Notes under the pieces: model-generated
Databases searched by the model: none
What the model was told of the DNA's origin: nothing
The model's input: the letters and a program-made list of their open reading frames with translations, nothing else
In this document: piece after piece, positions 11,400 through 23,126 of the stretch
How positions within the stretch are numbered: the first letter of the stretch is position 1
Layout of the letters: every line of letters begins with the position of its first letter
Source of the DNA: Adiantum capillus-veneris
Lineage: Eukaryota; Streptophyta; Polypodiopsida; Polypodiales; Pteridaceae
Length of the DNA: 64,000 bases
Reading direction: 5' to 3'
Assembly: GCA_014529385.2 (NCBI GenBank)
Contig: CM043944.1
Coordinates: 177,407,240-177,471,239 of the forward strand
Made by a program: the position numbers and the translations under genes

Positions 11400-11830
11400 T
11401 AATGACAAGAATGATAAGAACCATAGCACCAATGATGACGAGGGTGTAATAAGATGATAAAAACCATAGCATCAATAACGACGAGGGTGCAATAAGACGA
11501 TAACACCCATAGCACCACTGATGACGAGGGTGTATTCAATAAGACGATAACATTCATAGAACCAATGACGATGATGGTGCAATAAGGCGATAACAACCAT
11601 AGCACCAATGATGACGAGGGTGCAATAAGACGATAATATGCATAGGACCAAAGACGTGATGGTAATGACCACGAGGGTGTAATAAGACGAGAAGAGTGAT
11701 AGCACCATGAGGACGAGGGAGCATTGAGATGATAACAACCATAGTGCCATTAGATATCGAGGAACTAATACCGATTAGAAAGGTGATATATGATGATAAC
11801 AAGCATAGCAACGAGCTCGACAATAGGCTC
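11400..11830 (-). repeat. ~45-bp tandem repeats in S2
   Basis: About eight degenerate units of the type GATGACGAGGGTGCAATAAG / ACGATAACAACCATAGCACC. ORFs on the minus strand here are repeat translations with the same phrase (SSYCTLV) recurring, not a gene. Confidence 0.75.
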
Positions 11831-13660
11831 CAACATAAACTTTGTGAGTGATTGGAGGTAATCTATCATATCATCAAGAAAAGTATTAGTAAAGTCATTA
11901 TGTACAAAGCATATGTGTCAAATTGCAGAATCATGTAATTAATGTTGCACATCAAATGACATTTTCATGACAAGAACGACGAATAATATTTCTCCAAATT
12001 CTGTAACTTGTTGAGACTTTATCATATACGCAAGAGTATATGCAAACTTGAGCATGATCAAAGGAAATAGCACCAAAATAAGAAATACAATAACGATATA
12101 TTGAACCATTTGCGGTGATTACCATGCATTGAACCATCCACTACGATTACCATGCGCTAAACCAAAGTCTCGTTGTCATGCAAGACCATTCCCCTTATGC
12201 ATCAAGATAAAGACACAACCACAAGAAGCAAAGACAAAGCTGAAGTAGTAGAGAAGCTATGCCTAATTATAGAGAAGCTTCATCGATGCCCTATAAAACA
12301 CTGAGACAAAGATGCAGCCTAAAGAGACAAAGGCGAAGCTAGCGCAATAGGTCATAGGTAGCTTTAATAATGGCCTAGACTTGTGGGATCCCTAGATAGA
12401 GTCTCTATACAACATGTGCTCGTATGAAGTCACTACTCCATATATTATTGACGTGCTAATTTTCTTATCACTCAAATATAGAGTAGTTAGATTTTAGAGA
12501 TGTGCTAATATCACCGTGAACAATAGGGCACACACTTTTTCTTTTGCCACCGTGTGTTCTCATAGCTTCCAAATCTCAAAAGCGATGAGCTTCTAATTTA
12601 TTTATTTTTTCGCCGCCATGGTCCTTGGTCTCACGAGTCTCTTACTAATAATGTTTGCAGAACGAGGTCAAGGTAGGTAGCTGCAAGGTAGAGAATGAAG
12701 GTGAAATTTGTTGCACCTAAATCCAGGTGTGCAGTCTCATCTCAGAACATAGCCGCTTAAATTGATCCTTGCCTGCACAACTTTGATCAATCGTGCCTAC
12801 CTGCTACTATCTTGAAATGCCACAATCTCCATCAATCTCTATGCTAGATCATCCGACATGCCACAAGATCGATAGGTTGACATAAAATAAACATGATGGG
12901 GCCTAGACAAATTCAAATTATGTAATCATCATGGTGTCACGTACCATGGCATCATGAAACTCTCCATGGTATCAACAAAAAATCTAATGTACCATGTCTT
13001 AAGAAATCATTATGGCATCGAGAACGTGGTATTGCATGGTAAAAACATGCCATGAAGCATTAGCAAATAAGAAACCCTGATGTCAGTATTAGTCAAACAA
13101 CCTACCTCATACCTTTATATGCTTCTCATGAGACGAGAATTATTATTGTCATGGTGTCAATCACAAACTTGATGTACCATGTCTTGAGAAATCCTTATGA
13201 CATTGACGAACATAGCCATGTATCATAAAGCTTGACATAATGCATTAATAAATAAGAAACTTTGCTATAGAAATTATTTAACATAGTATCAGCAAGGTAC
13301 ATAACATTTGAATGATCTGCGAGCTCTCTCTCTCTGAGCATTTTTTTGAAGACATATATCTGCAAAATATATAGGTTACACATACTAATGGGTAGATCGT
13401 TGCTGGTGCTATATATTGTTGCTGGCTAATATAAAGATGTGCAACCCCTTTGAAGACAAACATACAATCATTAGTTATTTTCCCTGGTCGATTAAAAAAA
13501 AATAAAAATGAAATTCTTCCACCTGACTCGTCTTTGGGGAGCTTTAGTCTCGACTCTTGATCACCATGTGCTGCCTTTAGCCATCCACTAGAGTTACGCA
13601 ATAGGGTGCAGAGCAGACAAGCCACACACAGGCAACATAGAGATTGGTTTTGCACTTGTG
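11831..13660. other. S2 internal, non-coding
   Basis: No credible ORF. The part at 12900-13200 contains diverged ATGGTATCAAC / TACCATGTCTT repeats resembling the short repeats of S1. Confidence 0.5.
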
Positions 13661-13838
13661 TTTGACAAAGTGGACAACCCATGGATATCAGAACTCTGGC
13701 TACCTGTGTCAACTAGGCTTTTATTTGTTTTCATCATTGAGAGGTGACTTTTGACAAAGTGGACAACCCATGGATATCAGAACTCGGCTACCTGTGTCAA
13801 CTAGGCTTTATTTGTTTTCATCATTGAGATGAGAGGCT
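13661..13838. repeat. 89-bp direct duplication in S2
   Basis: TTTGACAAAGTGGACAACCC and the next ~65 bp occur at 13661 and again at 13750 with one- and two-base indels. Non-coding. Confidence 0.85.
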
Positions 13839-14343
13839 TCTTGCTACACGTCGGCTACAGCTTGCTGGTTTCAGCATTGACACGACGCTTCTCGCTACAC
13901 ATGAGCGACTGCAGCTTGCTTTGGAGCTTCTTTTCTAGCTAGGAAGAGTTTCTACCACCAATATGCTTGCTAGGAAGATGGTCGGAACCTAGCAGTTTGT
14001 AGCATGCAACAAGGTGTCAAAAGCGTTGGGGTGCTAAGTTGAATAAGCGAGCAGCGCTGCCTCAGCTGGTTGAAGGCATGCTTCAGAGCCGCCTGCTGCA
14101 ATGAAACCGCTTTCTTTGATATGCAACTGTAAAACATATATATAAGGCAAGACGAGGCATTTTCTTAAAATAGCGCCTAATCAGGCTAGCGGGATGAGCA
14201 AACGCTGCTTTTCATAATTAACGACATCTGGTGGCAGTGGTAAATCGAGCTATGAAAAATAAAAATAAAAATAAAAAGCAAGTGCAGACACCACAAATAG
14301 CAAAGATGTTGTGCAAGCTGGCGCTCAGCTTTTCTAAGCCTTT

Positions 14344-14470
14344 CGTACCATGGCTGCTTGTTATTTCATACTGCCCCCACTCTTGCTCACGGGTAGCTAG
14401 TCTCTACGTACCATGGCTGCTTGTTATTTCATATTGCCCCCACTCTTGCTCACGGGTAGCTAGACAGGGC
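14344..14470. repeat. 63-bp tandem duplication in S2
   Basis: CGTACCATGGCTGCTTGTTA and the following ~45 bp occur at 14344 and 14407, nearly identical. Confidence 0.85.
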
Positions 14471-14849
14471 CGCAGCTAGACGCATGCATGGCTGCAACCA
14501 GCTGCCGCCATTAGCCACCCATACCAGTATGGAAGGTGCGAGGGTAGCTTGCAGTCAGGTTTAGTGGACAAAAAGCGACAGCGACCAGCAACACTTCTTT
14601 TGGATGCTACTTACGGCTTTACAAATCAAAAAATTGATGCGCAAGCTACGTACGGCTTTACAAAAGCTTTTTTTTTCTTTTTAACTTTGGCTCTATGCAG
14701 TTTGCAGTGTGCACAACGCCACCGTTATAGGTTTAGATCTGTTCTGATCTTGAGTCTCATGACAGAATATACAATTTATTTATTTAGCCTCATGACTTCG
14801 ACCTTATTCACCGAGAGACAGATTTATGATAGCGATGAGCACACTCCCA

Positions 14850-15008
14850 TCACATAAGTCCTTTGTGGTTGTCAAAAGATCCCTCCTCTGTTGTGCTTAT
14901 TTCTTGTAGGCTCACTTTCTTTTTCCAAGATCTCGGCTTGAAGCCTTGCAACCAATCTCTGACCTTATCTTTGTGCTTGAAGCATAACGAAGAGCTCTCC
15001 ATAGCCAT
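14850..15008 (-). CDS. Short ORF next to the S2 primer site (52 aa)
   Basis: ATG at 15008 starts a 52-codon frame on the element's sense strand, 28 bases inside the primer site. It is hydrophilic, with CFKHKDKVRDWLQGF and a basic RSWKKKVSLQE stretch. This is where gag normally begins, so it may be a gag remnant, or a captured exon. I do not recognise it, and its length alone does not prove it is coding. Confidence 0.35.
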   Translation of the reverse strand: MAMESSSLCFKHKDKVRDWLQGFKPRSWKKKVSLQEISTTEEGSFDNHKGLM

Positions 15009-15045
15009 CTTGATAGAGAATGCATGTAGATTGGACCTGATACCA

Positions 15046-15185
15046 TGTTGAACTGGAAATAGAGAGCGCAGTTAGATGAGAAGAGAGAGACGAGACACCA
15101 TCATATGCAAACCCCAAAGTGTGTGTAGAGCACACACTGAGTGCATATATATAGTGGGGACTCCTAGCTATATATAGCTCCAACA
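15046..15185 (-). repeat. 5' LTR of S2
   Basis: 140 bp, TGTTGGAGCTATATATAG... to ...CCAGTTCAACA in element orientation. A TATATATA run may serve as promoter. The adjacent primer site is 15036-15045. Confidence 0.9.
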
Positions 15186-15520
15186 TGGTTGGGTTTAATG
15201 GATGATCAAAATGGACCTCAATTCACTCATTTTCATTTAGCACAAAGAATCCAAAGAAATGTTAATGTGTCTAGGAAGATATTTTTCCAACATCACATAG
15301 CCTTTATGTTCGGGCCAAGAAGATTAAGAGAGATACTGGAATGTCCTTTGCTTGTTGCAATTCAAATGATCAACTATGGAAAATCATTTGATGTGCATAT
15401 GTTTGTCCTTATCTAAAGATGAGCTCCTTTGAAGTTTTTGGGGATTGAGTTAGTTAAAAGTATTGGGTTCTTGCCAAGTGTGTTAGAAGGGGTTCTCAAA
15501 GCATCGTAACTTGGGTAGCC
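15186..15520 (+). other. Gypsy 1 leader, right part
   Basis: Resumes gypsy 1 after S2, starting with the second TGGTT copy. A 75-codon frame is present but unlike gag, so I treat it as leader. Confidence 0.5.
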
Positions 15521-16470
15521 ATGGCTTTCTCTTATCTAGAATTTCATGGAAGAAGCGATGAAGATGTGGAAGACTTTTTCGAAAAGATGGAGGTTGCCTG
15601 CATTAGCAACCAGATTCATGACCCGATGCAGATGTTACGTCTTCTCCAGATTTTTTTGAAGAGTGATGCACGAGTTTGGTCCAAAGCATTTGAAGAGGAG
15701 TTGTGTGTGACTGATCTACCTGTAAGATTGACTTGGGACAATCTAAGTCATGGATTGAAAATGGAGATTGTGAAGACAAAATATCCTAACAAAGTGTGTC
15801 AAGAAGTACTAGGCTTGGTGCAAAAGGAAGGTGAGCCAGTAGGTGCGCACATACGTAAGTTTTCATTGGCATGGGAGCGGATGTGCAAGACCTTATCACC
15901 ACAAGTATCCCCACCTAGATGATGAAGAAGGACAGATTCTTGGCTGGTCTTTGGGAGAATATACATTGGAGAGTGGAGCTAAAGAAGCTTAGAACATATG
16001 AAGATGCATTAGAAGTGGCAAGGAATAAAGAGAGGAAGCTGAAGAAAATGAGCTAGCTAGGGGTAGAGTCTTTGCCCAGGAGGTTTGAGTTTCAACCTAT
16101 GGATTCTTTGCCAGGTCGCACGCCAGGGGTTCATCATGAACCAGTGGTTCCTATTAATCCTCAGGTTATGCCGATAGTGGTCACTACAGTAGTGCAAGAT
16201 GATGGGCTAAGGCAAGACATGAGGCAAGTTGTAGACTTAATAAAGAATCTCAGCCTAAACATGTTAGGTAATGTGGGAAATAATCGAGGTCGAGGGATGT
16301 TTGCAAATCAGCGAGGAGGTGAAGAAAGACCTAAGAATGGTGTTGGACAAAACAATGGTAGGTTTTGGAGGCGTCTCCACGTGTTATAATTGTGGAGAGT
16401 TGGGCCACTTCAACCCGCAATGTGATAAGCCACCAAGGATGGGGGGAGACATGTATCCATTGTCAAGACA
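15521..16470 (+). pseudogene. gag: Gypsy 1 gag (capsid and zinc knuckle), frameshifted
   Basis: ATG at 15521 begins a capsid-type sequence (YLEFHGRSDEDVEDFFEKME, FLKSDARVWSKAFEEEL, VGAHIRKFSLAWERMC), which would form the RNA-packaging particle. Around 15920 the reading moves to another frame (MMKKDRFLAGLWENIHWRVE), passes a TAG at 16054, and continues to a nucleocapsid zinc knuckle, CYNCGELGHFNPQC (CX2CX4HX4C), at about 16384-16425 in yet another frame. It lies upstream of, and runs into, the pol region. The frame changes make it non-functional. Confidence 0.85.
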
Positions 16471-17896
16471 GGTGCAAACTAAGTCAAATGATTATGGCAT
16501 TGAAATTAAGGGAGAAGAAGGAACCAGTGGATTAACCCAAGAGGAAAAGGGAAAGACAAAAGTGATAAGTGTAATCACCTTGGAGAAGACATCAATGCTA
16601 GAGGATATATTAGTGATGCCTATTGGGAAGAGGACCATAGAAGACAAGGAAGGACGAAGTACCCCAAGTCCTAGTAAGAAGAAGGGAACGAGCCATGAAG
16701 GCGAGGATGTCAAGGCCAAGAGGAAAACAAGGGCTCATTGCAAGTTTCATGTTTTAGATTTTCCACCAGGGGATGGGCAATTAAGCTATGACTTGAAGGA
16801 GGATCTGACAAGCAGGAAGGCAGATGTTACTTTTGGGCAGCTTATAGAGATGGTGTTGAAGCTAAAACGACAGTGGAAGAGGATGGTTAACCCAACGGAG
16901 AAAGAACCAGAGAGAGGTTCAGTGAAGGTGTTGGTGCTGGATGAGCTACCAGACATTTATCCAATAGTAGATGTATGGCACAAAAGAAAAAATCTCGGAC
17001 AGGGTTATGTTGAAGGTGGAGCCCAAGTATGTGTCATAACACACTCATGCGTTGAAAAGATGGGTCTTACAATGACTGGGGTGTCAGGCTTTTGGAGCAC
17101 AGAATGGGTGAATCCAGTAGTTGTTAGCCCAAAGAAGGATGGGAAGTGGAGGATTTGTGTAGACTGTAAACCCTTGAATGCAGCCACTAAGAAGAACCCA
17201 TATCCTCTTCCATTCATCGATCAAATTTTAGATTCAATGGCAGGTTATGAGAGGTACAGTGTGTGTGATGGTTTTTCAGGCTATTTTCAATTGAAGATTG
17301 CTCTTAAAGGCCGAACAAAGACAACTTTCATTACGCCATGGGGTTGTTATTGTTACACGTTATTGCCATTTGGGTTGACAAATGGTCCATCTTTCTATCA
17401 AAAGAGAGAAACTTAAGTATTGGCACCATTCATTGGTCATTGTGTTAAAGCTTTTATGGATGACTTCTGTGTCTACATCAGTACAGCTAAACACCATGAG
17501 AAGCTAAAGATGGTATTAGCTCGATATGATGAATTTGGAGGACAACTAAATCCAAAGAAATGTCATCTAGCACAGCCAAGGGTGAAGTTATTGGGCCATA
17601 TGCTGTTAGAAAATGGCATTGAGGGTGATCCAGACAAGGTTAAGTCTATTATTCTTCTTCCTTCACCTAAAAGTACAAAGCAATTGGCAACCTTTATACA
17701 CAAAGTGAAGTACATGGTGCATTTTATTCCATTGTCTTCACATCACTTTTATCCATCACAACAAGTGGCAAAGCATGATCCATTGCAATGGGATGACAAG
17801 TGCAAAGAATTGTTTCAAGAGGTGAAAGAGGTGTTAGGGGGGTTGTCAGCCCTGCAGGCTCCTGATTGGGAGAAAGTTTTTTATGTAAATCCATGA
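16440..17896 (+). pseudogene. pol: Gypsy 1 protease and reverse transcriptase
   Basis: The frame entering from the zinc knuckle runs through a linker to a retropepsin remnant, VEGGAQVCVITHSCVEKMGL (near 17010-17070). There the usual DGGA aspartate reads Glu. It then jumps directly into RT (WVNPVVVSPKKDGKWRICVD, YSVCDGFSGYFQLKIA, LLPFGLTNGPSFYQ), so the PR-RT spacer is deleted. A TAA at 17414 interrupts it. From 17420 the RT continues with KAFMDDFCVYIS, the YxDD-type catalytic box, and the thumb/connection (QPRVKLLGHMLLENGI) to 17896. RT would make cDNA from the tRNA-primed RNA. Confidence 0.88.
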
Positions 17897-18023
17897 GTAG
17901 GGGATGATGCCAATTGGAGACATGCTATTGAAAAAGGGGAAGGGCAGCCAATATATGAGGCCAGTGTATTGCGCAAGCTGAGTAAAGTTTGTAGTTGAGA
18001 GAAAATTCTCGGAAGTAGAGCTA

Positions 18024-18620
18024 GTGATGGCCAGTGTAATATTTGCTTGTCGACAATTTCGTCATTACTTGCTACCACGACCTTTTATTTTCTTGACGAG
18101 TTATGCCTTTTTGCCACAATTAATTAATGGCACTAACATATCAAATGTGGTAAAGGAATGGGTAATTGAGCTGCAAGAGTTTGAGTTTTCTTTTCTAGTG
18201 GATGACAGTACAAGAGCTACCCTAGCCGATTTGTTGACTTACAAGGAGAACCCCCTTATTGTTAAGGAAGAGGTGGTGAGAAAGGTAGTCAAAGAAGTGC
18301 CACAGATTAGTAAAGCACATGTTTTGTTCTTTGATGGCTCACAAAGGAAGAGCTATGATGCGGCTTCAGGGGGTATAGCACTCTATGACCGAGAAGGGAA
18401 GCTAGTATGCAAGAGAGGGTTCAAATTGGATGCTCATAGTAACAATGAGGCTGAATATGCTACTTTGGAATCCGGATTACATATTTGTTTGAAGAATGGG
18501 ATTAGAAGGTTGAGCATAAAAGGTGATTCCTTGTTAGTTGTGAAGCAAGTGTTGGGTGTGTGGAAGAGCAAGAACACCTCATTGAGGAAATGTGTTTTAC
18601 TAGAATTAAAGGCCTGTTAA
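18024..18620 (+). pseudogene. pol: Gypsy 1 RNase H region (RVT_3 type)
   Basis: The frame begins with the end of the standard gypsy RNase H (FACRQFRHYLLPRPFIF). After a spacer it carries a second RNase H-like domain: VLFFDGSQRKSYDAASGGIA, NNEAEYATLESGL and IKGDSLLVVKQV. These hold the D, E and D residues expected of an RVT_3-type domain. Such an extra domain is known from Tat-lineage plant gypsy elements. The frame shifts near 18570, and the tail (RHIERALNGEAHEAAQ) continues from 18560. It would degrade template RNA during cDNA synthesis. Confidence 0.8.
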
Positions 18621-18629
18621 AAAAGTTCG

Positions 18630-20104
18630 AAGCATGGAGCATCAGACACATTGAACGTGCTCTAAATGGAGAGGCACATGAAGCAGCTCAAAGCATGATT
18701 GGGGAGCTATTTGTGTTGAGGACCAATTTACCTCTTTATCATGGCCGGGAAAGTTTGGCTCAAGAAGAGGAGTTTTTGCTAACAGGAATCATTCCGAAGG
18801 ACATTCACAAGTCTAAGAAGTGCATAAAACAACCAGGTACAAATTGATTGGTGATGTCTTGTACATGAAAGGGGCTGATCTCATGTTGAGACGTGTACCT
18901 TGGCGGAAGGAGATTTATAGAGTGTTGGAAGAGAATCATGAAGGTGCATGTGGCGGCCATTTTGCTCTAAAGATCACCTTGCATAAGATCTTGCAAGAGG
19001 GGTATGTATGGCCTAGTTTGCACAAGGATGTTCACCATTGGTATAGGTCTTGCAATAGGTGTCAAGAATTTGGGAAGAGAGTGTTGAAGCCAGAGCTACA
19101 AAAAACCATTATGGCGTTTGATGTGTTTGAAAAGTGGGGGATTGATGCAATAGGCCCGTTACCTATCACAAGCAGGGGCAAAAGCTATATTTTTATTGTA
19201 GTGGACTATCTCTCTAGATGGGCAGAGGCTATAGCAGTAAAATAAATCACTGCAAAGGATGTGGAAAAATTTGTGTATGATGAAATATGTTGCAAGTTTG
19301 GGTGCCATTGGAGCCACTTTCAGATAAAGGGCTAGGATTTAGAGCTAAACTACTAGACTTCTTATGTGCGAAGATGAAGATTAGGCACCAGCATACCACT
19401 CCCCTTATTATACCCAATGCAATGGCTTAAATGAAATATTAAATGGTGAGTTGGTACAAATCCTTTCGATAGTGACAGAGCACCAAGGAAAGAATTGGGA
19501 TTTTGAATTGCCTACTGCATTATGGGTTTATTGTACTTTGGTGAAGACAGGTAGAGGGTTTACTCCATTTCACTTGGTATATGGAAAAGAATCACTATTG
19601 CCTGTGGAAGTAGAGTTGCCTGCGGTCAAGATGTTAGAGAAGTTTCTTCGGCAGTCTAGTGATGCATTCAAAGAGAGACTCTTACAGTTACAAGAGGTTC
19701 AACTAGATAGGATGATTGCATTGAAACATTATGGGCAGATTCAGGATAAGTCTTTGGCAAAGATAAATGAAAAGGGCAAAAGGAAGGGTATCAAGCAGCA
19801 TGACTTGGTTTTGCGGTACAACAATAAGCTGGACAATACCTTCCAAAAGAAGTTTTAAATTAAGTGGGAAGGCCCTTTCAAGGTAGTGGAGTGTTTTCTG
19901 AATAGTACATATCAGTTGGCTAACCTGGATGGGATTTTATATAAGTCAAGGGTAAATAAATTGCGTCTTAAAATACATCATTCCAGGTTAATGATGATGG
20001 AGCAAGATGAGTTTTCTGTGGAGCAAGTAATCTTGGTGAGGGATGAAGAGACTTGTGACGCAGCGAGTCTCATATCTCTTTTCGTTGCTGTTGATCATGA
20101 ATGA
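18630..20104 (+). pseudogene. pol: Gypsy 1 integrase
   Basis: Broken over several frames. The zinc-binding H2C2 module (HEGACGGHFALK ... CNRCQEFG) is at 18935-19060. The first catalytic Asp is in KWGIDAIGPLP (about 19135). After a TAA at 19243 the frame shifts; SDKGLGFRAKLLDFL follows with the second Asp, then a sequence equivalent to YPQCNGLNE with the Glu. From 19451 comes the C-terminal part (NWDFELPTALWVYCT, GFTPFHLVYGKESLLPVEVE) and a C-terminal tail to 20104 with a TAA at 19856. It would insert cDNA into the genome. The terminal purine tract and 3' LTR follow. Confidence 0.88.
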
Positions 20105-20132
20105 TCTAGCAGACTAGGGGATGGGCAAACTA

Positions 20133-21281
20133 TGTTAGGAGTTTTTTGGAGCAAGGGATTGCGCATATATATATACACATGCATGGTGCATAAAAAAAAG
20201 GATTGCCCATTTTTCAAAGCCAGGTGGTTGAGTGGGTCCCACATGTGTACGGGTAGGACAATGTGTACATAGTGGATCGATTCTCACCGTCACCAGTACC
20301 AATGTGTTATTTCTACAATAATGGGGAGCTAGTAGCGCATAGAACATCTCGAGGAAGCTATCCAGATGTCGACGACATGAGGTAAGCAGGTGCATTGAAT
20401 GGCATCTAGTGGTGTCAAGAGGTCAAAATGGGGTCAGGACTTGCACGTGGATAAGTACGGACACAACGTTGGTGTTTTCTTGTGTTAATTATGCAAAAAG
20501 GTCATCATGAGGACCATCTTTTGGGGCTACTTACGTGGTTGTGGGACCCAAGCTATGGCCTTATTGAGAAAATTTGAGGCCAGTTGTGCGGATGGATGCA
20601 GCAGGGTGACAACAATGCACTACGAGGCTACTTTTTGGCCTGTTAGGGGTCTGTTTGAGGTCAATTAAAAGGCCAAAGGTGCCCAAGTAATATAGCTAGG
20701 TGTGGGAACTGAAAAACCTAAGGGAAGACCAAAAAAAACATGGAGAGAAGAGGAAGAACAACCGCAAGTGAGTTTTTGCTGTTTTTGGAGCCCGTTTTGG
20801 CCGTGAACTACTCATCGGAGGTTGGATTTGAGCACTTTGAAATTGTAGATTGGGGTTTTATGCCATTTCGGATGTGATGATGCTGTCCATTTTGCCAAAT
20901 TCCTCACTATTTTTCTATTGTTTTGGCTATGTAAGTTTCTGCTATGAGCGAAGCCTCTCCTCCAATTTGTGATTGTATCTACTATATTTTACCCATATTG
21001 TGTGAGTTGTTTGCCCCATTGGTGTTGGCCCAAGCTCAATTGTATCTAAACATAAAAATCTCCTCTTTTCAGCTGAGTTTTTTGGGTGTGTGTGTGTCTC
21101 TCTCTCTCTGTGGAGTGGACAAATGGATAGTCTCTCTCCTCTCACTCCATCAGTGTCTTCCCTGTCTCGGCCAGGTGGGTTGTGTAAGCCGAGTGATGTC
21201 CCATAGTGTTTGTGTGTATCATCTCAAGAGTGTATGTCAGCTCATTATAAAGGTTTTGTGTGTGTTTCTATCTTGCTCACA
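20133..21281 (+). repeat. 3' LTR of gypsy 1
   Basis: TGTTAGGAG...GCTCACA, 1149 bp, preceded by the purine-rich GGGGATGGGCAAAC. It is diverged from the 5' LTR. At 21282 the F1-C coding text resumes. Confidence 0.88.
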
Positions 21282-22206
21282 CCGCTATGGATTGGGAGTT
21301 GAGAGTTTTACACTCTGTTAATGTCACTCAACTCACTCCCAATCAAATCAATGCTCAATGGCACCAACTATCCCTGTCGTACCCTCTCATCAAGGTAGAG
21401 ATTTTACAGGTAAAAGAAAGGATGTACAAGGATATGCAAGAAGATGGAGCAGATAAAGACCACCCAAAGTAGAGGTTAAGCTGGCTGAATAAGAATTTGT
21501 GATACTTGATTCTATTCAAAAGAGCACCTGCAGCCTTACAAAACGATCCAACATTCTGTCCTGTACCCAGAGTAAGGACATGGCGCATGAAGCACTCCAA
21601 AAAAAGAGGCAAACTTGTCTCAACTTCCCTAAGTTGCTAGCTCCAGAGAGAGGCCAAGCGATAGAGGAATACATGGTGAAAACCCTAACGGGCGCCATGT
21701 CATTCTTCAAAAGTCTGTCAGATCTCTCTTGTACAATGCTATATAAGATCTACAGGATGCTACTCACATGCATACAATTTTTTAGTGAGCTTGAGTAGAC
21801 AGGAGCCCCATGGCTCTCATTCTTGGAAGGGAACAAAGGCCTATGTTACAATCTGAGTGGGCAACCTTCAGAATAAATCCTTTACGGATTCTATGCCAGA
21901 TGCATGTTTTGTCCCTCGCATAATATGCTAGCCTTTGAAGAAGCATTCTACATTAGATTCTTCACCTGGCAAACGAAGATATTTACACTGGTGATAAGCA
22001 ACCTCATATCTAGATTTGTATGCTACTCCACGGTGGAACTGTAGAATCTAGTCATCATGCAATTTTTATAAGTGCCTAACAAAGAACGAAAAATCAGATA
22101 CCAAAAGGCACAGGAAGCACTTAAAGATCGCCTCGCCCGCCGTCAACCCAAAGACTACTTCAATCCATAAAGCTATATTAAGGGACGACAGGCAAGAAGG
22201 GGGGAA
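21282..22206 (+). pseudogene. F1-C internal ORF, C-terminal part
   Basis: Continues the F1 protein interrupted at 8924: LRVLHSVNVTQLTPNQINAQ..., then a ~250-residue region containing YMVKTLTGAMSFFKSLSDLS and ISNLISRF-like text. The same region is present on the minus strand at 49174-50000 and 51031-52010. Multiple stops and frame changes break it. It ends in the purine tract AAGAAGGGGGGAA immediately before the LTR at 22207. I do not recognise the domain. Its conservation between three copies shows it was a real coding region. Confidence 0.65.
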
Positions 22207-23126
22207 TGTTAGCAGCAAGCTAACACAGACACCATTTTTTGAAGTTCTCCTTGTAAAACAATTACTATTTTGATAAATCGAGAATATTGTAACTCCTATT
22301 TTCTTGGTAAACTTTGTAATTAATGAGCTCGGGCTACAAGCTTCCAGATTGTATCAGCTAGTCAATTCCCAGCTTTGGTAGAACTTTAGATTTTAAGTTT
22401 TGACCACTCAAAAACCTTGGCTAAGGTATAAAAGCCATTTTTTGTAAGTTTTTAATAACTTTTTGGATAAGAAATACACAGAATGAGCTAATGGCGGTCA
22501 CTCCTCTCCTTCTCGCGTTTTCTACTCCCTCTCTGGTTGTCACATTGCGAATGCGTTTGTTGCATTGCAACCGCAGGTAAGAGCTCTACGCATTGGCGTA
22601 AGCCATTCACAGTATTTCATAGCTTTTGGTGTCGCCGACCCGCAGTCGAATTTCATCATAACTAGGAGTTTACACTTTTAAATCGAAAACTAAGTATAGG
22701 CGGGGTATTGGGGCATCATTGCTAAGCATTTAGATGCATTCTGGGTCGAAAACGACTAGGTCAAAAATCCGCTGCTGTTAATAATCGTGATTTTGGAACT
22801 TGACCTGAAGTGGGTTTTGAGGACATAGGCATATGTGCTTAGGTCTTTTAAACTTGTCCTAGAAGTTTCGTTATGTTTGGATGTCATTTGATGCTATAAC
22901 GGATGTGATTTTCTTATCGATGAGTGATTGGCATTTTGTGATTTCAGTCACTTGAGTGTAGCTTGAGTTAGATGCGAGTTGTTAGTTGTTTTCCGAGAGA
23001 TTGACAACCTCTTATAGCCTCTATGCACTAGTTGAGTCAGCTTCGTCCCATGGTTTGGAAAATTAATCATGGTTCTCGCTAATACTGCAATAAGATAGGA
23101 TGGTGAGGTTAGACATGCGGCCCACA
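22207..23126 (+). repeat. 3' LTR of F1-C
   Basis: 920 bp, TGTTAGCAGCAAGCTAAC ... GCGGCCCACA. Homologous along its length to 50112-51030 and 48260-49173 (both minus). Its start sits right after a polypurine tract. The end is set by where the three copies stop matching. Confidence 0.85.

Larger units (their letters stand above)
10752..15185 (-). mobile_element. S2: complete non-autonomous LTR element
   Basis: Minus-strand element with LTRs at 15046-15185 (5') and 10752-10912 (3'), both TGTTG...CAACA. A perfect 5-bp target duplication, TGGTT, lies at 10747-10751 and 15186-15190. The primer site reads TGGTATCAGG (complement of 15036-15045), matching initiator-Met tRNA. A purine tract, TTGAGTGGGGG, directly precedes the 3' LTR. 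About 4.1 kb of internal DNA holds tandem repeats and one short ORF but no gag or pol. The LTRs differ by about four substitutions plus a 21-bp insertion, so it is much younger than its host element gypsy 1. Confidence 0.92.
8925..21281 (+). mobile_element. Gypsy 1: Tat-like Ty3/gypsy LTR retrotransposon inserted in F1-C
   Basis: Two diverged ~1.14-kb LTRs (8925-10058, 20133-21281) flank gag-PR-RT-RNaseH-integrase in gypsy order. Left and right flanks rejoin the F1 reading: ...GATGAGCAGTGGAAGGCCG, then CCGCTATGGATTGG.... The target duplication is imperfect (CCGT/CCGCT). The LTRs differ at many sites, so the insertion is old. The body is interrupted by S2 (10752-15185). All coding parts carry stops or frameshifts, so this copy is dead. 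The RVT_3-type RNase H between RT and integrase suggests the Tat lineage. Confidence 0.85.

Noticed and set aside
11399-11823. Minus-strand ORFs of 69-92 codons with recurring SSYCTLV
   Set aside because: They are translations of the 45-bp tandem repeat in S2.
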